From contig JADGQN010000012.1 of NCBI GenBank assembly GCA_017881765.1, forward strand, positions 1 through 25,520: a stretch of DNA of 25,520 nt, given 5' to 3'. Source of the stretch: Syntrophobacterales bacterium. Lineage in GTDB: Bacteria; Desulfobacterota; Syntrophorhabdia; Syntrophorhabdales; WCHB1-27. Positions within the stretch are counted from its first letter, which is position 1, and each line of letters opens with the position of its first letter. A program made the position numbers and the translations under genes. The notes under the pieces were generated by a model, which was not told where the DNA came from, did not search any database, and saw only the letters and a list, made by a program, of their open reading frames with translations. Shown piece after piece: positions 6,583-15,520 of this stretch.

Positions 6583-7917
6583 ATGAGGACCTTGATCCCC
6601 AGGGAGATAGTGGAAGCGCTGGATCGGTACATCGTTGGCCAGAAGAATGCGAAGAGGGCTGTGGCGATAGCGCTCCGCAACAGGTGGAGACGCCAGATGG
6701 TCCCCGAAGAGCTGAGGGACGAAATCGCTCCCAAGAACATCATCATGATCGGCCCAACGGGCGTGGGAAAGACTGAGATAGCGCGAAGGCTTGCGAAACT
6801 TGCAAGCGCACCCTTCCTGAAGATAGAGGCTACCAGATTCACGGAAGTCGGTTACGTTGGAAGGGACGTGGAGTCGATGATCCGCGACCTTACAGAGCTG
6901 TCAGTAAACATGGTAAAGAAGGAGGAGCAAGAACGGGTACTGGAGAAGGCCAAGGAGATGGCTGAAGAAAGGACACTCGATCTCCTTATTCCCCACAAGA
7001 AAGCGGGACGTGGTCAGGATGACACTGCCGAATTGCCGGAGAACACACGCGACAAACTAAGAGTCTTGTTTCGCGAAGGCAAGCTGGACGAGCGGTTCCT
7101 GGAGATAGAGGTGCCCGATAAGGCACTTCCCATGATAGAGATATTCTCGTCCCAGGGCATGGAAGAGATGGATATGCAGCTCCGGGATATGTTCGGCAAC
7201 ATACTGCCAAAGAAGACCAAGAAGAGGCGGGTCAAGGTGCGGGAAGCCTATGAATACCTGATCCAGGAGGAATCGAGGAAGTTGATTGATATGGATAAGG
7301 TTGTCAATGACGCGCTGGAGCGTGTGGAACAGGCAGGCATCATCTTTCTTGACGAGATCGACAAGATAGCCAGTCGTGAGCACACGCACGGCCCTGATGT
7401 CTCAAGGGAGGGAGTACAGCGAGACATCTTGCCCATAGTCGAAGGAACGACGGTCACGACGAAATATGGCATGGTGAAGACGAACCACGTGCTGTTTATT
7501 GCGGCCGGGGCTTTTCACATGTCGAAGCCTTCCGACCTGATACCGGAGCTGCAGGGCCGTTTTCCTATCCGCGTAGGACTGGACGCCTTGAACAAAGAAG
7601 ACTTTTACCGGATCCTGACCGAGCCGGAGAACGCGCTGATAAAGCAATACAAGGCCCTTCTCGCAACTGAAGGCATAGATCTCGAATTCAACGATGAAGC
7701 CATACTGGAGCTTGCCGACATCGCCCAGCGCGTCAATGAGATGACGGAAAACATAGGAGCGAGAAGGCTTTACACGGTCATGGAGCGACTTCTGGATGAC
7801 ATATCCTTTTCTGCGCCCGAAACAAAACAGCGCAAGTTCACTATTACGAAAAACTACGTGCGGGAGAGACTGGGCGAGTTCCTGGAAAAAGAGGATTTGA
7901 GCAGGTACATCCTATGA
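6583..7917 (+). CDS. hslU: ATPase subunit HslU (ClpY)
   Basis: The 444-residue AAA+ unfoldase that feeds substrates into HslV. The N-terminal IVEALDRYIVGQKNAKRAVAI block is typical. Walker A is GPTGVGKT (57-64), with GYVGRDVESMIRDL following at 90-103. An intermediate (I) domain spans roughly 110-240, and Walker B IIFLDEID lies at 253-260. The sensor/arginine region contains GRFPIRV, and the C-terminus ends LSRYIL, the tail that inserts into HslV. The length matches the family. Its ATG follows the hslV TAA directly, with GAGGAG inside the hslV end, and its last four bases overlap argB. Confidence 0.97.
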   Translation: MRTLIPREIVEALDRYIVGQKNAKRAVAIALRNRWRRQMVPEELRDEIAPKNIIMIGPTGVGKTEIARRLAKLASAPFLKIEATRFTEVGYVGRDVESMIRDLTELSVNMVKKEEQERVLEKAKEMAEERTLDLLIPHKKAGRGQDDTAELPENTRDKLRVLFREGKLDERFLEIEVPDKALPMIEIFSSQGMEEMDMQLRDMFGNILPKKTKKRRVKVREAYEYLIQEESRKLIDMDKVVNDALERVEQAGIIFLDEIDKIASREHTHGPDVSREGVQRDILPIVEGTTVTTKYGMVKTNHVLFIAAGAFHMSKPSDLIPELQGRFPIRVGLDALNKEDFYRILTEPENALIKQYKALLATEGIDLEFNDEAILELADIAQRVNEMTENIGARRLYTVMERLLDDISFSAPETKQRKFTITKNYVRERLGEFLEKEDLSRYIL

Positions 7918-8756
7918 CGGAAAAGATAGACATCCTTCTTGAAGCGCTGCCGTATATCAAACAATTTTCCGGCGCTACCTTTGTCATAAAGTACGGCGGA
8001 GCGGCCATGGAGGAGGAAAAGCTGGCAAAGGAGTTTGCCAAAGATATTGTTCTTTTGAAATACGTCGGCGTAGACCCGGTGATCGTGCATGGCGGGGGAC
8101 CGCAAATAGAAAAATTGCTTACCAGGCTCGACATTCCCACACGGTTTGTGGAAGGGTTACGCGTGACGGATGAAGCCACGCTCGATGTAGTAGAGATGGT
8201 CCTGTCAGGCCTTATCAACAAGAAAATAGTCCAGGAGATACATAATAACGGAGGGCGGGCCCTGGGCCTCTCGGGAAAAGACGCCAAGCTGCTTATCGCG
8301 AAGAAAGTGGAGGATAAGGAGATCGGCTTTGTGGGTGAGATAGCGGAAGTCAACGTAAAGGTAATAAGGGAGATTTCAAAACTCGGGTACATCCCCGTGG
8401 TTGCGCCACTTGCAGCCGGTGCTGACGGACATACCTATAATGTGAATGCGGATACCGCGGCGGGCGCCATTGCCAAAGCGCTCATGGCAGAAAAACTTAT
8501 CCTCCTCACGGATGTACCCGGGGTGCTGGGCAAGGATCTGAAGCCCGTATCAATGCTCAAGAAAGACGAAGTGCAGGCCCTTATAAAGAATGAGACCATC
8601 AGGGGCGGCATGATACCCAAAGTCAAATGCTGTCTCGATGCCCTGCACGGCGGGGTCAAGAAGACGCATATTATCGACGGCAGAGTGGCACACGCGCTCC
8701 TGCTCGAAGTGCTCACGGATTCGGGGATCGGGACGCAGATTTCGGGAGGAGAGTAA
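7914..8756 (+). CDS. argB: Acetylglutamate kinase
   Basis: A 280-residue enzyme that phosphorylates N-acetylglutamate with ATP, the second step of arginine synthesis, in the cytoplasm. VIKYGGAAM (24-32) and VHGGGPQI (58-65) are the nucleotide- and substrate-binding glycine loops. GLRVTDEATLDVVEMVL (81-97) and NVNADTAAGAIAKAL are also conserved. The N-terminal helix ILLEALPYIKQFSG matches the extra helix found in hexameric, arginine-inhibited NAG kinases, so feedback inhibition by arginine is likely; this is inference from that helix. The start overlaps the hslU stop as ATGA, indicating coupled translation. The stop overlaps argD by one base. Confidence 0.97.
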   Translation: MTEKIDILLEALPYIKQFSGATFVIKYGGAAMEEEKLAKEFAKDIVLLKYVGVDPVIVHGGGPQIEKLLTRLDIPTRFVEGLRVTDEATLDVVEMVLSGLINKKIVQEIHNNGGRALGLSGKDAKLLIAKKVEDKEIGFVGEIAEVNVKVIREISKLGYIPVVAPLAAGADGHTYNVNADTAAGAIAKALMAEKLILLTDVPGVLGKDLKPVSMLKKDEVQALIKNETIRGGMIPKVKCCLDALHGGVKKTHIIDGRVAHALLLEVLTDSGIGTQISGGE

Positions 8757-9952
8757 TGCTGCAGGAAAAGCTGATTGAAAAAGGAAAGAAGTATCTGGCG
8801 AACACCTATACGAGATTCCCGATAGTCGTAACAAAAGGCGAAGGCTGCTGGCTTTGGGATATGGAGGGGAGGAGGTATCTCGATTTCCTGTCCGGGATAG
8901 CGGTCTGCAATCTGGGCCACGCCCCGAAGAGCGTTGTGGAAGCGTTAACCAATCAGGCAAACAGGTTTTTTCACGTCTCAAACCTTTTTCATACGGAGGT
9001 CCAGATTCGCGCCGCAGAGCTGCTCGTGGAGCACTCCTTTGCCGATAAGGTTTTTTTCTGCAACAGCGGGGCAGAGGCCAACGAAGCGGCAATCAAGCTT
9101 GCGCGTCGATACTCGTGGAAGAAATACGGAGAGGGAAGAGCCGAGATCGTAGCCATGGAGAACTCCTTCCACGGCAGGACCATGGCCACGCTCTCCGCAA
9201 CAGGGCAGACCAAGTTCCACGTTGGCTTCAGCCCGCTGCTCGAAGGCTTCGCCTTTGTGCCGTTCAACGACCGGTCGGCCCTCGAAAAAGCGATTTCGGA
9301 GCGGACCTGTGCCATCATCCTCGAATTGATCCAGTCTGAAGGCGGTGTTTACGTTGCAGACAAGGAGTACATTAAGTTCATCCGCGAGCTGGCAGATCAG
9401 AGGGATATTCTTATCATTCTGGATGAGGTCCAGACCGGTATGGGAAGGACGGGAAAACTCTTTGGATATGAACACTACGGGATGGAGCCTGACGTCGTGA
9501 GTCTTGCAAAGGCCCTTGGCGGAGGCTTTCCTGTCGGAGCGATTATAGCGAAAGAAGGGGCAGCTTCAGCTTTCGAGCCGGGCGCCCACGCATCCACCTT
9601 TGGGGGCAACGCGCTCGCCTGCTCGGCCATTGTGGCTACAATCAATACCCTGATCGGGGAAGGGATAGTCGCTAACTGCGACAAGATGGGCAAGCTTCTG
9701 GTGGAAGGGTTGCTGGCCCTTAAGCGGAAATTTCCCTTCATGGTCGACGTGCGTGGCATGGGACTTCTGCTTGGCATCGAACTCTCAATCCCGGGAGAGC
9801 TGCTAGTCCAGGAATTTCTGAAAGAGGGTGTCATTCTTTATGCCACCAAAGGGAACGTGTTGAGGCTTTTGCCGCCTCTCATCGTCAGCAGGGAAGAGGT
9901 TGACTTATTCCTCGATATAGCCACGAGGGTCTTCGAAAGGCAGAAACCGTGA
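8756..9952 (+). CDS. argD: Acetylornithine aminotransferase
   Basis: A 398-residue class-III PLP-dependent aminotransferase converting N-acetylglutamate semialdehyde to N-acetylornithine. NSGAEANEAAIKLAR (103-117) binds the PLP phosphate, ENSFHGRT (135-142) stacks on the cofactor, D223 in ILDEVQTG pairs with the pyridine nitrogen and K252 in SLAKALGGG is the Schiff-base lysine. A longer frame continues upstream inside argB, but the ATG at 8756 overlaps the argB stop as TAATG, with GGGAGGAGAG before it, and gives the family length. The neighbours argB and argF fix its role as ArgD in preference to other ornithine or GABA transaminases. Confidence 0.96.
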   Translation: MLQEKLIEKGKKYLANTYTRFPIVVTKGEGCWLWDMEGRRYLDFLSGIAVCNLGHAPKSVVEALTNQANRFFHVSNLFHTEVQIRAAELLVEHSFADKVFFCNSGAEANEAAIKLARRYSWKKYGEGRAEIVAMENSFHGRTMATLSATGQTKFHVGFSPLLEGFAFVPFNDRSALEKAISERTCAIILELIQSEGGVYVADKEYIKFIRELADQRDILIILDEVQTGMGRTGKLFGYEHYGMEPDVVSLAKALGGGFPVGAIIAKEGAASAFEPGAHASTFGGNALACSAIVATINTLIGEGIVANCDKMGKLLVEGLLALKRKFPFMVDVRGMGLLLGIELSIPGELLVQEFLKEGVILYATKGNVLRLLPPLIVSREEVDLFLDIATRVFERQKP

Positions 9953-10860
9953 AGCGAGACTTCACAAAAATACTCGATCTAACACCGGATGAAGGTATCT
10001 ACCTTCTGGAGAGGGCTGCCTTCATGAAGCGGATGAGGCAGACACGAGGAGAATACGTGCCCTTGCGCGGGAAGAGTCTAGCCATGATTTTTGAGAAGGC
10101 TTCCACGAGGACGAGGGTCTCTTTTGAACTAGGCATGGAAGAACTTGGCGGTAAGGCCCTGCACCTGAGTGCCGCGGAAACGCAGATCGGGAGAGGTGAG
10201 GCCATCAGTGATACCGCGAGAGTACTGAGCCGGTATGTGAATGCCATCATGATTCGCACCTATGCCCAGAAGACCGTAGAGGAGCTGGCACGCTGGTCAA
10301 CCGCACCGGTGATCAACGGGCTATCCGACCTGTACCATCCTTGCCAGATGCTCGCCGACCTGTTTACGGTCCGGGAGCTGAAGGGCGATTTGAGACGATT
10401 AAAGATCGCTTACATCGGGGATGGGAATAACGTGGCCAATTCGTGGATTGAAGCCGCTATTCTCCTTGGCCTGAATCTGGCCGTTGCTTTTCCGGAACAA
10501 TACAGACCAGCGCCGGCGGTTGAAGGACTAGCGTGCGATAAGGGCAACATAATCTTCACTAACGATCCCATGGAGGCGGCGCGTGAAGCTGACGTTATCA
10601 ATACGGATGTCTGGGTTAGTATGGGGATGGAAGAAGAAAAGAACGAAAGAATAAAGGCGTTTGCCGGTTTCAGCGTGGATGAGAAGCTCCTGGAACACGC
10701 GAAGAAGGATGCTATCGTGATGCACTGTCTGCCTGCTCACAGGAACGAGGAGATAAGCGAGTCCGTATTTGAGCGGTTTCAGGATGTCATCTTTACGCAG
10801 GCCGAGAACCGGCTTCATGCCCAAAAGGCACTCTTAGAATGGTTGATGGTGGAGGTTTAG
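9949..10860 (+). CDS. argF: Ornithine carbamoyltransferase
   Basis: A 303-residue anabolic enzyme joining carbamoyl phosphate to ornithine to give citrulline. STRTR (52-56) binds carbamoyl phosphate, HPCQ (130-133) is the second phosphate/carbonyl motif, DVWVSMG binds ornithine and HCLPAHR near the C-terminus holds the catalytic Cys. All are intact and the length is standard. It starts with GTG 9949, overlapping the argD stop as GTGA, with AAAGG upstream. The stop codon is followed immediately by argG. Confidence 0.97.
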   Translation: MKRDFTKILDLTPDEGIYLLERAAFMKRMRQTRGEYVPLRGKSLAMIFEKASTRTRVSFELGMEELGGKALHLSAAETQIGRGEAISDTARVLSRYVNAIMIRTYAQKTVEELARWSTAPVINGLSDLYHPCQMLADLFTVRELKGDLRRLKIAYIGDGNNVANSWIEAAILLGLNLAVAFPEQYRPAPAVEGLACDKGNIIFTNDPMEAAREADVINTDVWVSMGMEEEKNERIKAFAGFSVDEKLLEHAKKDAIVMHCLPAHRNEEISESVFERFQDVIFTQAENRLHAQKALLEWLMVEV

Positions 10861-12078
10861 ATGGTACAGGCGAAGAAGGATGTAAAGAAAGTGGTGGTGG
10901 CATATTCCGGCGGTTTGGACACGTCTATTATTTTGCAATGGTTGAAGGATCAGTATAACTGCGAGGTGATCGCCTATTGCGCCGACGTAGGTCAGGAAGA
11001 AGAGCTGGCGGGGCTCAAAGAAAAAGCCATAAAACAGGGCGCCTCGAAGATTTACATAGAAGACCTGAGAGAAGAGTTCGCGCGAGACTTCGTCTTCTTC
11101 GCCTTGAAGGCAAACGCGATTTACGAAGGGGCGTACCTTATGGGTACATCCATCGCACGGCCTCTTATCGCCAAGAGGCAGATCGAGATCGCCCGAGAAG
11201 AGCATGCTGATGCCGTTGCTCATGGCGCTACAGGCAAAGGCAATGATCAGGTGCGGTTTGAGCTTACCTGCTATGCCCTGGCCCCGCACATCAGGGTGAT
11301 AGCACCGTGGAGGGAGTGGGCCTTCACGGCGCGCGAAGAGCTGATCGACTATGCAAAACAACATGGCATTGATGTTTCCGTAAGCAGAGAAAAACCGTAC
11401 AGTACCGACCGCAACTTGATGCATATCAGCTATGAGGGGGGTATCCTCGAAGACCCCTGGAACGAGCCGGACGAGTCTATGTTCCGACTCAGTCTGTCTC
11501 CTGAAAAAGCGCCCGATTTTCCGCGGTACATCGAAATCGATTTCGTGGACGGCATGCCTGTTGCTGTTGACGGCAGGCTGACGGCGCCTCATGAAATCGT
11601 GATGCTTCTCAACCATATCGCCGGCGAGAACGGCGTCGGCCGCATCGATGTGGTCGAGAACAGGTTTGTGGGCATGAAGTCCAGGGGCGTCTACGAAACC
11701 CCTGGCGTGACGGTGCTGCACGTGGCTCACAGGGCGATGGAATCGATCACCATGGACAGAGAAGTGATGCATCTTCGGGACAGCCTTATTACGAAAATTT
11801 CTGAACTCATATACTATGGTTTCTGGTATTCGCCGGAGATGAACGCTTTGCGGGCTTTTATCGAGGAGACCCAAAAGGGCGTCACGGGGACGGTCAGAAT
11901 CAAGCTCTACAAGGGCAACTGCATTGTTGTCGGCAGGAAGTCGGAGCGTTCGCTCTACATGAAGGATTTTGCGACCTTCGATAAAGACGCGGTTTATGAC
12001 CAGAAGGACGCGAGTGGTTTCATACGGCTCAATGCGTTGAGGCTCAGGATAAAGGCCATGCTGGACGAGCGAGGCTGA
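10861..12078 (+). CDS. argG: Argininosuccinate synthase
   Basis: A 405-residue ATP-dependent enzyme that condenses citrulline and aspartate. The N-terminal AYSGGLDTS (14-22) is the PP-loop that binds ATP. TSIARPLIAKRQIEIA and AHGATGKGNDQVRFE are conserved citrulline/aspartate-site blocks, and the C-terminal helix with KLYKGN is typical. ATG 10861 follows the argF TAG directly, and TGGAGG lies inside the argF end. It is the last gene of the operon. No argH (argininosuccinate lyase) follows; the region to leuS holds repeats and a terminator, so the final step must be encoded elsewhere. Confidence 0.97.
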   Translation: MVQAKKDVKKVVVAYSGGLDTSIILQWLKDQYNCEVIAYCADVGQEEELAGLKEKAIKQGASKIYIEDLREEFARDFVFFALKANAIYEGAYLMGTSIARPLIAKRQIEIAREEHADAVAHGATGKGNDQVRFELTCYALAPHIRVIAPWREWAFTAREELIDYAKQHGIDVSVSREKPYSTDRNLMHISYEGGILEDPWNEPDESMFRLSLSPEKAPDFPRYIEIDFVDGMPVAVDGRLTAPHEIVMLLNHIAGENGVGRIDVVENRFVGMKSRGVYETPGVTVLHVAHRAMESITMDREVMHLRDSLITKISELIYYGFWYSPEMNALRAFIEETQKGVTGTVRIKLYKGNCIVVGRKSERSLYMKDFATFDKDAVYDQKDASGFIRLNALRLRIKAMLDERG

Positions 12079-12197
12079 AAAACAGGGTCACGGGGCATGG
12101 GGCAAGGGTCACGGGTCAACACAAGAAGCTCAAGAGTCTTCGCTGCTTGTAACATGAATCACTACGGGTGCATTCCCCGCGGCTTGCCGCGTCTCCC

Positions 12198-12260
12198 GTC
12201 ATTCCGGCGGACGCCGGAATCCAGAAACCGGACTGGATGCCGGATCAAGTCCGGCATGAC
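12198..12260. repeat. 63-bp nested palindrome (REP/MITE-like intergenic element)
   Basis: The outer arms GTCATTCCGG (12198-12207) and CCGGCATGAC (12251-12260) pair at nine of ten positions. Inside lie a perfect hairpin ATTCCGGCG-GA-CGCCGGAAT (12201-12220), ATCCAG/CTGGAT and a second hairpin ATGCCGGA-TCAAG-TCCGGCAT (12237-12257). This GTCATTCC...ATGAC layout is a widely seen type of dispersed palindromic repeat in bacterial chromosomes. It lies between argG and leuS. Upstream, 12085-12120 shows imperfect direct repeats of GGGTCACGGG. Confidence 0.75.
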
Positions 12261-12267
12261 CCACAAT

Positions 12268-12300
12268 ACCCCGCTGCCTGCGGCGGGGTTGTCTATTTTG
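12268..12300 (+). terminator. Terminator after argG
   Basis: CCCCGC (12269-12274) pairs with GCGGGG (12283-12288) around an eight-base loop, followed by the T-rich TTGTCTATTTT. It lies after the palindromic element and 22 bases before leuS, separating the arginine operon from leuS-lptE. Confidence 0.6.
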
Positions 12301-12322
12301 TTGTGACTTAAGGAGCCTGTAA

Positions 12323-14824
12323 GTGAGATTGTACGATCCCAAAGAGATCGAGGAGAAGTGGCAGAAAGTCTGGGAGGATGAGAACTTGTTCCACGTCGGG
12401 GAGGACGCGGGGAAGCAGAAGTATTACCTCCTGGAGATGTTTCCTTACCCATCGGGCAGGATTCACATGGGGCATGTAAGGAACTACTCCATAGGTGACG
12501 TCATCGCCCGCTACAAGCGGATGAAGGGCTATAATGTACTCCATCCCATGGGTTGGGACGCTTTCGGCATGCCCGCGGAAAATGCCGCAATCCAGCACGG
12601 AACACAACCTGCCGTATGGACGTACGATAATATCGCTTACATGAAGACGCAGCTCAAGAGGCTCGGCTTTGGCTACGATTGGGCCCGAGAGCTTGCAACC
12701 TGCGACGTGGAGTACTATGGCTGGGAGCAATGGGTATTCCTGAAAATGTACGAGAAAGGGCTGGTCTACCGCAAGAACGCTCCGGTCAATTACTGCAAAC
12801 TCTGCTCGACCGTGCTGGCCAATGAACAGGTGGAGGACGGCCGCTGCTGGAGGTGTGGTGAAGAGGTCGTGCAAAACGAGCTGACACAGTGGTTCTTTGC
12901 CATTACTAAGTATGCAGACGAGCTTTACGAGTATGCGAACAAACTGCCCGGCTGGCCTGAGCGGGTCCTCAACATGCAGAAGAACTGGATCGGAAAGAGC
13001 CATGGCGTGGAGGTCGATTTTCCCCTCGAAAGGGGCGGCCTGCTCAGGATATTTACGACGCGACCGGATACGCTCTACGGAGTCACCTTCATGGTGCTTG
13101 CGCCCGAGCACGAGCTGGCAACGGAGCTTGCGCACGCCACTCCCTACGAAAAGGAGGTGCTCTCCTTCGTTCAAAAGGCGAGGAGCCAGGACCGGAGCTT
13201 CAGGCTGGAGCTGTCCGGGAGCAAGGAAGGCGTCTTTACGGGTGCCTACGCTATAAACCCGCTCACCAACCAGCGGGTGCCCATATATGTGAGCAATTTT
13301 GTCCTAGCGGAATATGGCACGGGGGCGATCATGTCTGTCCCCGCCCATGACCAACGGGACTTCGAATTCGCAAAGGCTTATGGACTGCCCATTGTCGTTA
13401 CCATCATGCCCGAAGTTGGAGCCGAGGACAAAGTCATTGATGCGGCTTCGATGGAGGCGGCTTACGAGGGCGATGGCATCATGGTCAACTCAGGCCCCTT
13501 CAACGGGAGACAGAATAGAGAGGCGATCCCCGAGATCATCGCCTATCTCGAAGGGAGGGGTATAGGGAAAGGAAGAGTGAATTACCGCCTCAGGGACTGG
13601 GGCATATCGAGGCAGCGCTACTGGGGTGCGCCGATTCCTATCATCTATTGCGAAAGTTGCGGCGTGGTACCTGTGCCCTATAAGGACTTGCCGGTGAAGC
13701 TGCCTCTCGACCTTCAAATAAAGATGGTGGGCAAATCGCCTCTCTCAGACTACCCGGCGTTCTATCGTGTCAACTGTCCCACATGCGGCCGGGAGGCCAG
13801 ACGAGAGACCGATACCATGGACACCTTCGTCGAATCGTCCTGGTATTTTCTCAGATACGCCTGCCCCGGTTACGACCAGGCACCGCTTGACCGAAAGCGG
13901 GTCGATTACTGGATGCCCGTCGACCAGTATATAGGCGGCATTGAGCACGCGGTGCTCCACTTACTCTACTCCAGGTTCTTTAACAGGGTTATGCATGAAC
14001 TGGGATTCGTCAGCGTCAAGGAACCGTTTGCGAACCTCCTCACGCAAGGGATGGTCATCAAAGATGGCGCCAAGATGAGCAAGTCGAAGGGGAACGTGGT
14101 CGACCCCGATTACCTGATTCAACGGTACGGAGCGGATACAGCGCGTCTCTTCTGCCTCTTTGCCTCTCCCCCGGAAAAAGATCTCGACTGGAATGATAAG
14201 GGCGTGGAGGGATGCTACCGCTTTCTTCAAAGGGTATGGAGGCTCGTCATCGAACGTGTCGATACGCTCAAAGAGACGCTGCCGACAATCGAGCAAGACT
14301 CGGCAAGCGTTGAGAACAAGGAGATGTCCAGACTCGTCCACATGATGCATAAGACGATCAAGAAGGTAACCGAGGATGCAGAGAGGTTTCACCTCAATAC
14401 TGCAATAGCAAGCATCATGGAATTGGTGAATGCCATCTATAAGTTTGTTGAGGTTGAACGAAACGACGGAGAGCTTCGACTCCTGAAGGGCGTGATTGAG
14501 CACCTCATCGTCATCCTGAGCCCCTTCTGCCCGCACATCACGGAGGAGCTCTGGCAGGCCGTCGGAAACAAAGGTTACGTCATCGATCACCCGTGGCCGG
14601 CTTACAACGAGGCATATGTCCAGGAAGAAAGAGTCACGGTGGCGGTCCAGGTGAATGGTAAGCTGAGGGACACCTGTGAGGTAGAGCGGGACCTGGACGA
14701 GACAGCCCTGAAACAGGTGGTGCTCTCTCTTGAGAAAGTAAAAAAGCATCTCGAGAACCGGGAGATTCGAAAGGTCATCGTCATCCCGAACAAACTGGTG
14801 AACATAGTATGCGACACCAATTAA
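12323..14824 (+). CDS. leuS: Leucyl-tRNA synthetase
   Basis: An 833-residue class-I aminoacyl-tRNA synthetase of the bacterial type. The HIGH-like motif is HMGH (48-51) within YPSGRIHMGHVRNYS, and KMSKS is at 584-588. Between them are a zinc-binding module (CKLC...CWRC) and the large CP1 editing domain with TTRPDTLYGVTFMVLAPEH. The anticodon-binding and C-terminal domains (VAVQVNGKLRD) complete the normal length. The start is GTG 12323, seven bases after TAAGGAG. It is followed by lptE, the usual order in Gram-negative bacteria. Confidence 0.98.
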   Translation: MRLYDPKEIEEKWQKVWEDENLFHVGEDAGKQKYYLLEMFPYPSGRIHMGHVRNYSIGDVIARYKRMKGYNVLHPMGWDAFGMPAENAAIQHGTQPAVWTYDNIAYMKTQLKRLGFGYDWARELATCDVEYYGWEQWVFLKMYEKGLVYRKNAPVNYCKLCSTVLANEQVEDGRCWRCGEEVVQNELTQWFFAITKYADELYEYANKLPGWPERVLNMQKNWIGKSHGVEVDFPLERGGLLRIFTTRPDTLYGVTFMVLAPEHELATELAHATPYEKEVLSFVQKARSQDRSFRLELSGSKEGVFTGAYAINPLTNQRVPIYVSNFVLAEYGTGAIMSVPAHDQRDFEFAKAYGLPIVVTIMPEVGAEDKVIDAASMEAAYEGDGIMVNSGPFNGRQNREAIPEIIAYLEGRGIGKGRVNYRLRDWGISRQRYWGAPIPIIYCESCGVVPVPYKDLPVKLPLDLQIKMVGKSPLSDYPAFYRVNCPTCGREARRETDTMDTFVESSWYFLRYACPGYDQAPLDRKRVDYWMPVDQYIGGIEHAVLHLLYSRFFNRVMHELGFVSVKEPFANLLTQGMVIKDGAKMSKSKGNVVDPDYLIQRYGADTARLFCLFASPPEKDLDWNDKGVEGCYRFLQRVWRLVIERVDTLKETLPTIEQDSASVENKEMSRLVHMMHKTIKKVTEDAERFHLNTAIASIMELVNAIYKFVEVERNDGELRLLKGVIEHLIVILSPFCPHITEELWQAVGNKGYVIDHPWPAYNEAYVQEERVTVAVQVNGKLRDTCEVERDLDETALKQVVLSLEKVKKHLENREIRKVIVIPNKLVNIVCDTN

Positions 14825-14853
14825 CGTTCATCGATATAGTTTCGTTGTCTCCT

Positions 14854-14908
14854 CGTCCTTACAGGATGCTGCGCTATCGTACTCCTCGACGTACTCACAC
14901 GTACGCCC
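14854..14908 (+). repeat. Dispersed repeat family (copy 2), between leuS and lptE
   Basis: The left part (14854-14879) shares 17- and 18-base exact matches with 3705-3745. The right part, TCCTCGACGTACTCACACGTACGCCC (14883-14908, key bases TCCTC.ACGTAC and GTACGCC), matches 15622-15647 downstream of lptE and forms a CGTAC/GTACG hairpin with a six-base loop. The GC-rich tract continues to about 14960. This copy therefore links the other two copies into one family. Confidence 0.65.
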
Positions 14909-14970
14909 GGGTACCCGCGCGCGGGTGGGGCTCCTCGTCGTCGCCTCACTCTATCTTCGAATGCAAATTG

Positions 14971-15513
14971 GTGTCAAGCTGGACGAAGAGCTTCGCGTAC
15001 GCGAGGCTGTTTGCTTCACTCTTTTTGTTTCTAAGCCTGCTCTCCTGCGGGTATACCATCGTCGGCGGCGGACAGGGCATCTTCCAGGGAGAGGTTGTCT
15101 CCCTTGATGTGCCGGTCTTTAAGAATCGAAGTCTGGAGCCCGAAGTGTCTCAGTTTTTTACCCAGGTCTTTACAAGGGAGCTCGTTACCACCGGTCTTTT
15201 TGACCTCAACAAACCGGATGCGTCGAGCATCTTGCAGGGCAGTATTACGGCAGTCACAATCATCCCCGCCACCCTTAACGCGAATGGCCTGGCCATACAG
15301 AAGATTGTCTACGTTACTCTAGGTCTCGCTCTCTCAAAAAAAGATGGCCGATCGATCAAGAACTGGTCACTGGTGGATGCGGAAGTTTACGACGTTGGTG
15401 ATATAAATCTGGAAGATCCTAATAAGAAGGAAGCACTGAAAAGAATTGCCGCGAGGATGTCGCGCAGGTTTGGCGCATTGATTATCGCCGACATAGACCG
15501 CAAAGCCTTATGA
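14971..15513 (+). CDS. lptE: LPS-assembly lipoprotein LptE
   Basis: An outer-membrane lipoprotein that forms the LPS translocon plug with LptD. From GTG 14971 it has 180 residues. The signal peptide has Lys and Arg near its start and the hydrophobic LFASLFLFLSL, with lipobox LLSC at residues 23-26 and the lipidated Cys at C26. CGYTIVGGG follows, the typical LptE opening. The conserved block VPVFKNRSLEPEVSQFFTQVFTRELV comes next. An open frame reaches back to ATG 14809 inside leuS, but that extension would translate the repeat at 14854-14908 and put 79 residues before the lipobox, so a start near 14968-14971 is preferred. No strong ribosome site is seen there. Position after leuS supports the call; holA, often next, is absent. 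Confidence 0.85.
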   Translation: MSSWTKSFAYARLFASLFLFLSLLSCGYTIVGGGQGIFQGEVVSLDVPVFKNRSLEPEVSQFFTQVFTRELVTTGLFDLNKPDASSILQGSITAVTIIPATLNANGLAIQKIVYVTLGLALSKKDGRSIKNWSLVDAEVYDVGDINLEDPNKKEALKRIAARMSRRFGALIIADIDRKAL

Positions 15514-15520
15514 CGGGCGG

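Noticed and set aside
10834..11874. Open frame of 346 codons on the minus strand
   Set aside because: It is antisense to argG, rich in His and Arg, with no domain; a shadow frame.
14809..14970. N-terminal extension of LptE
   Set aside because: It translates an intergenic repeat and would bury the lipobox at residue 80.
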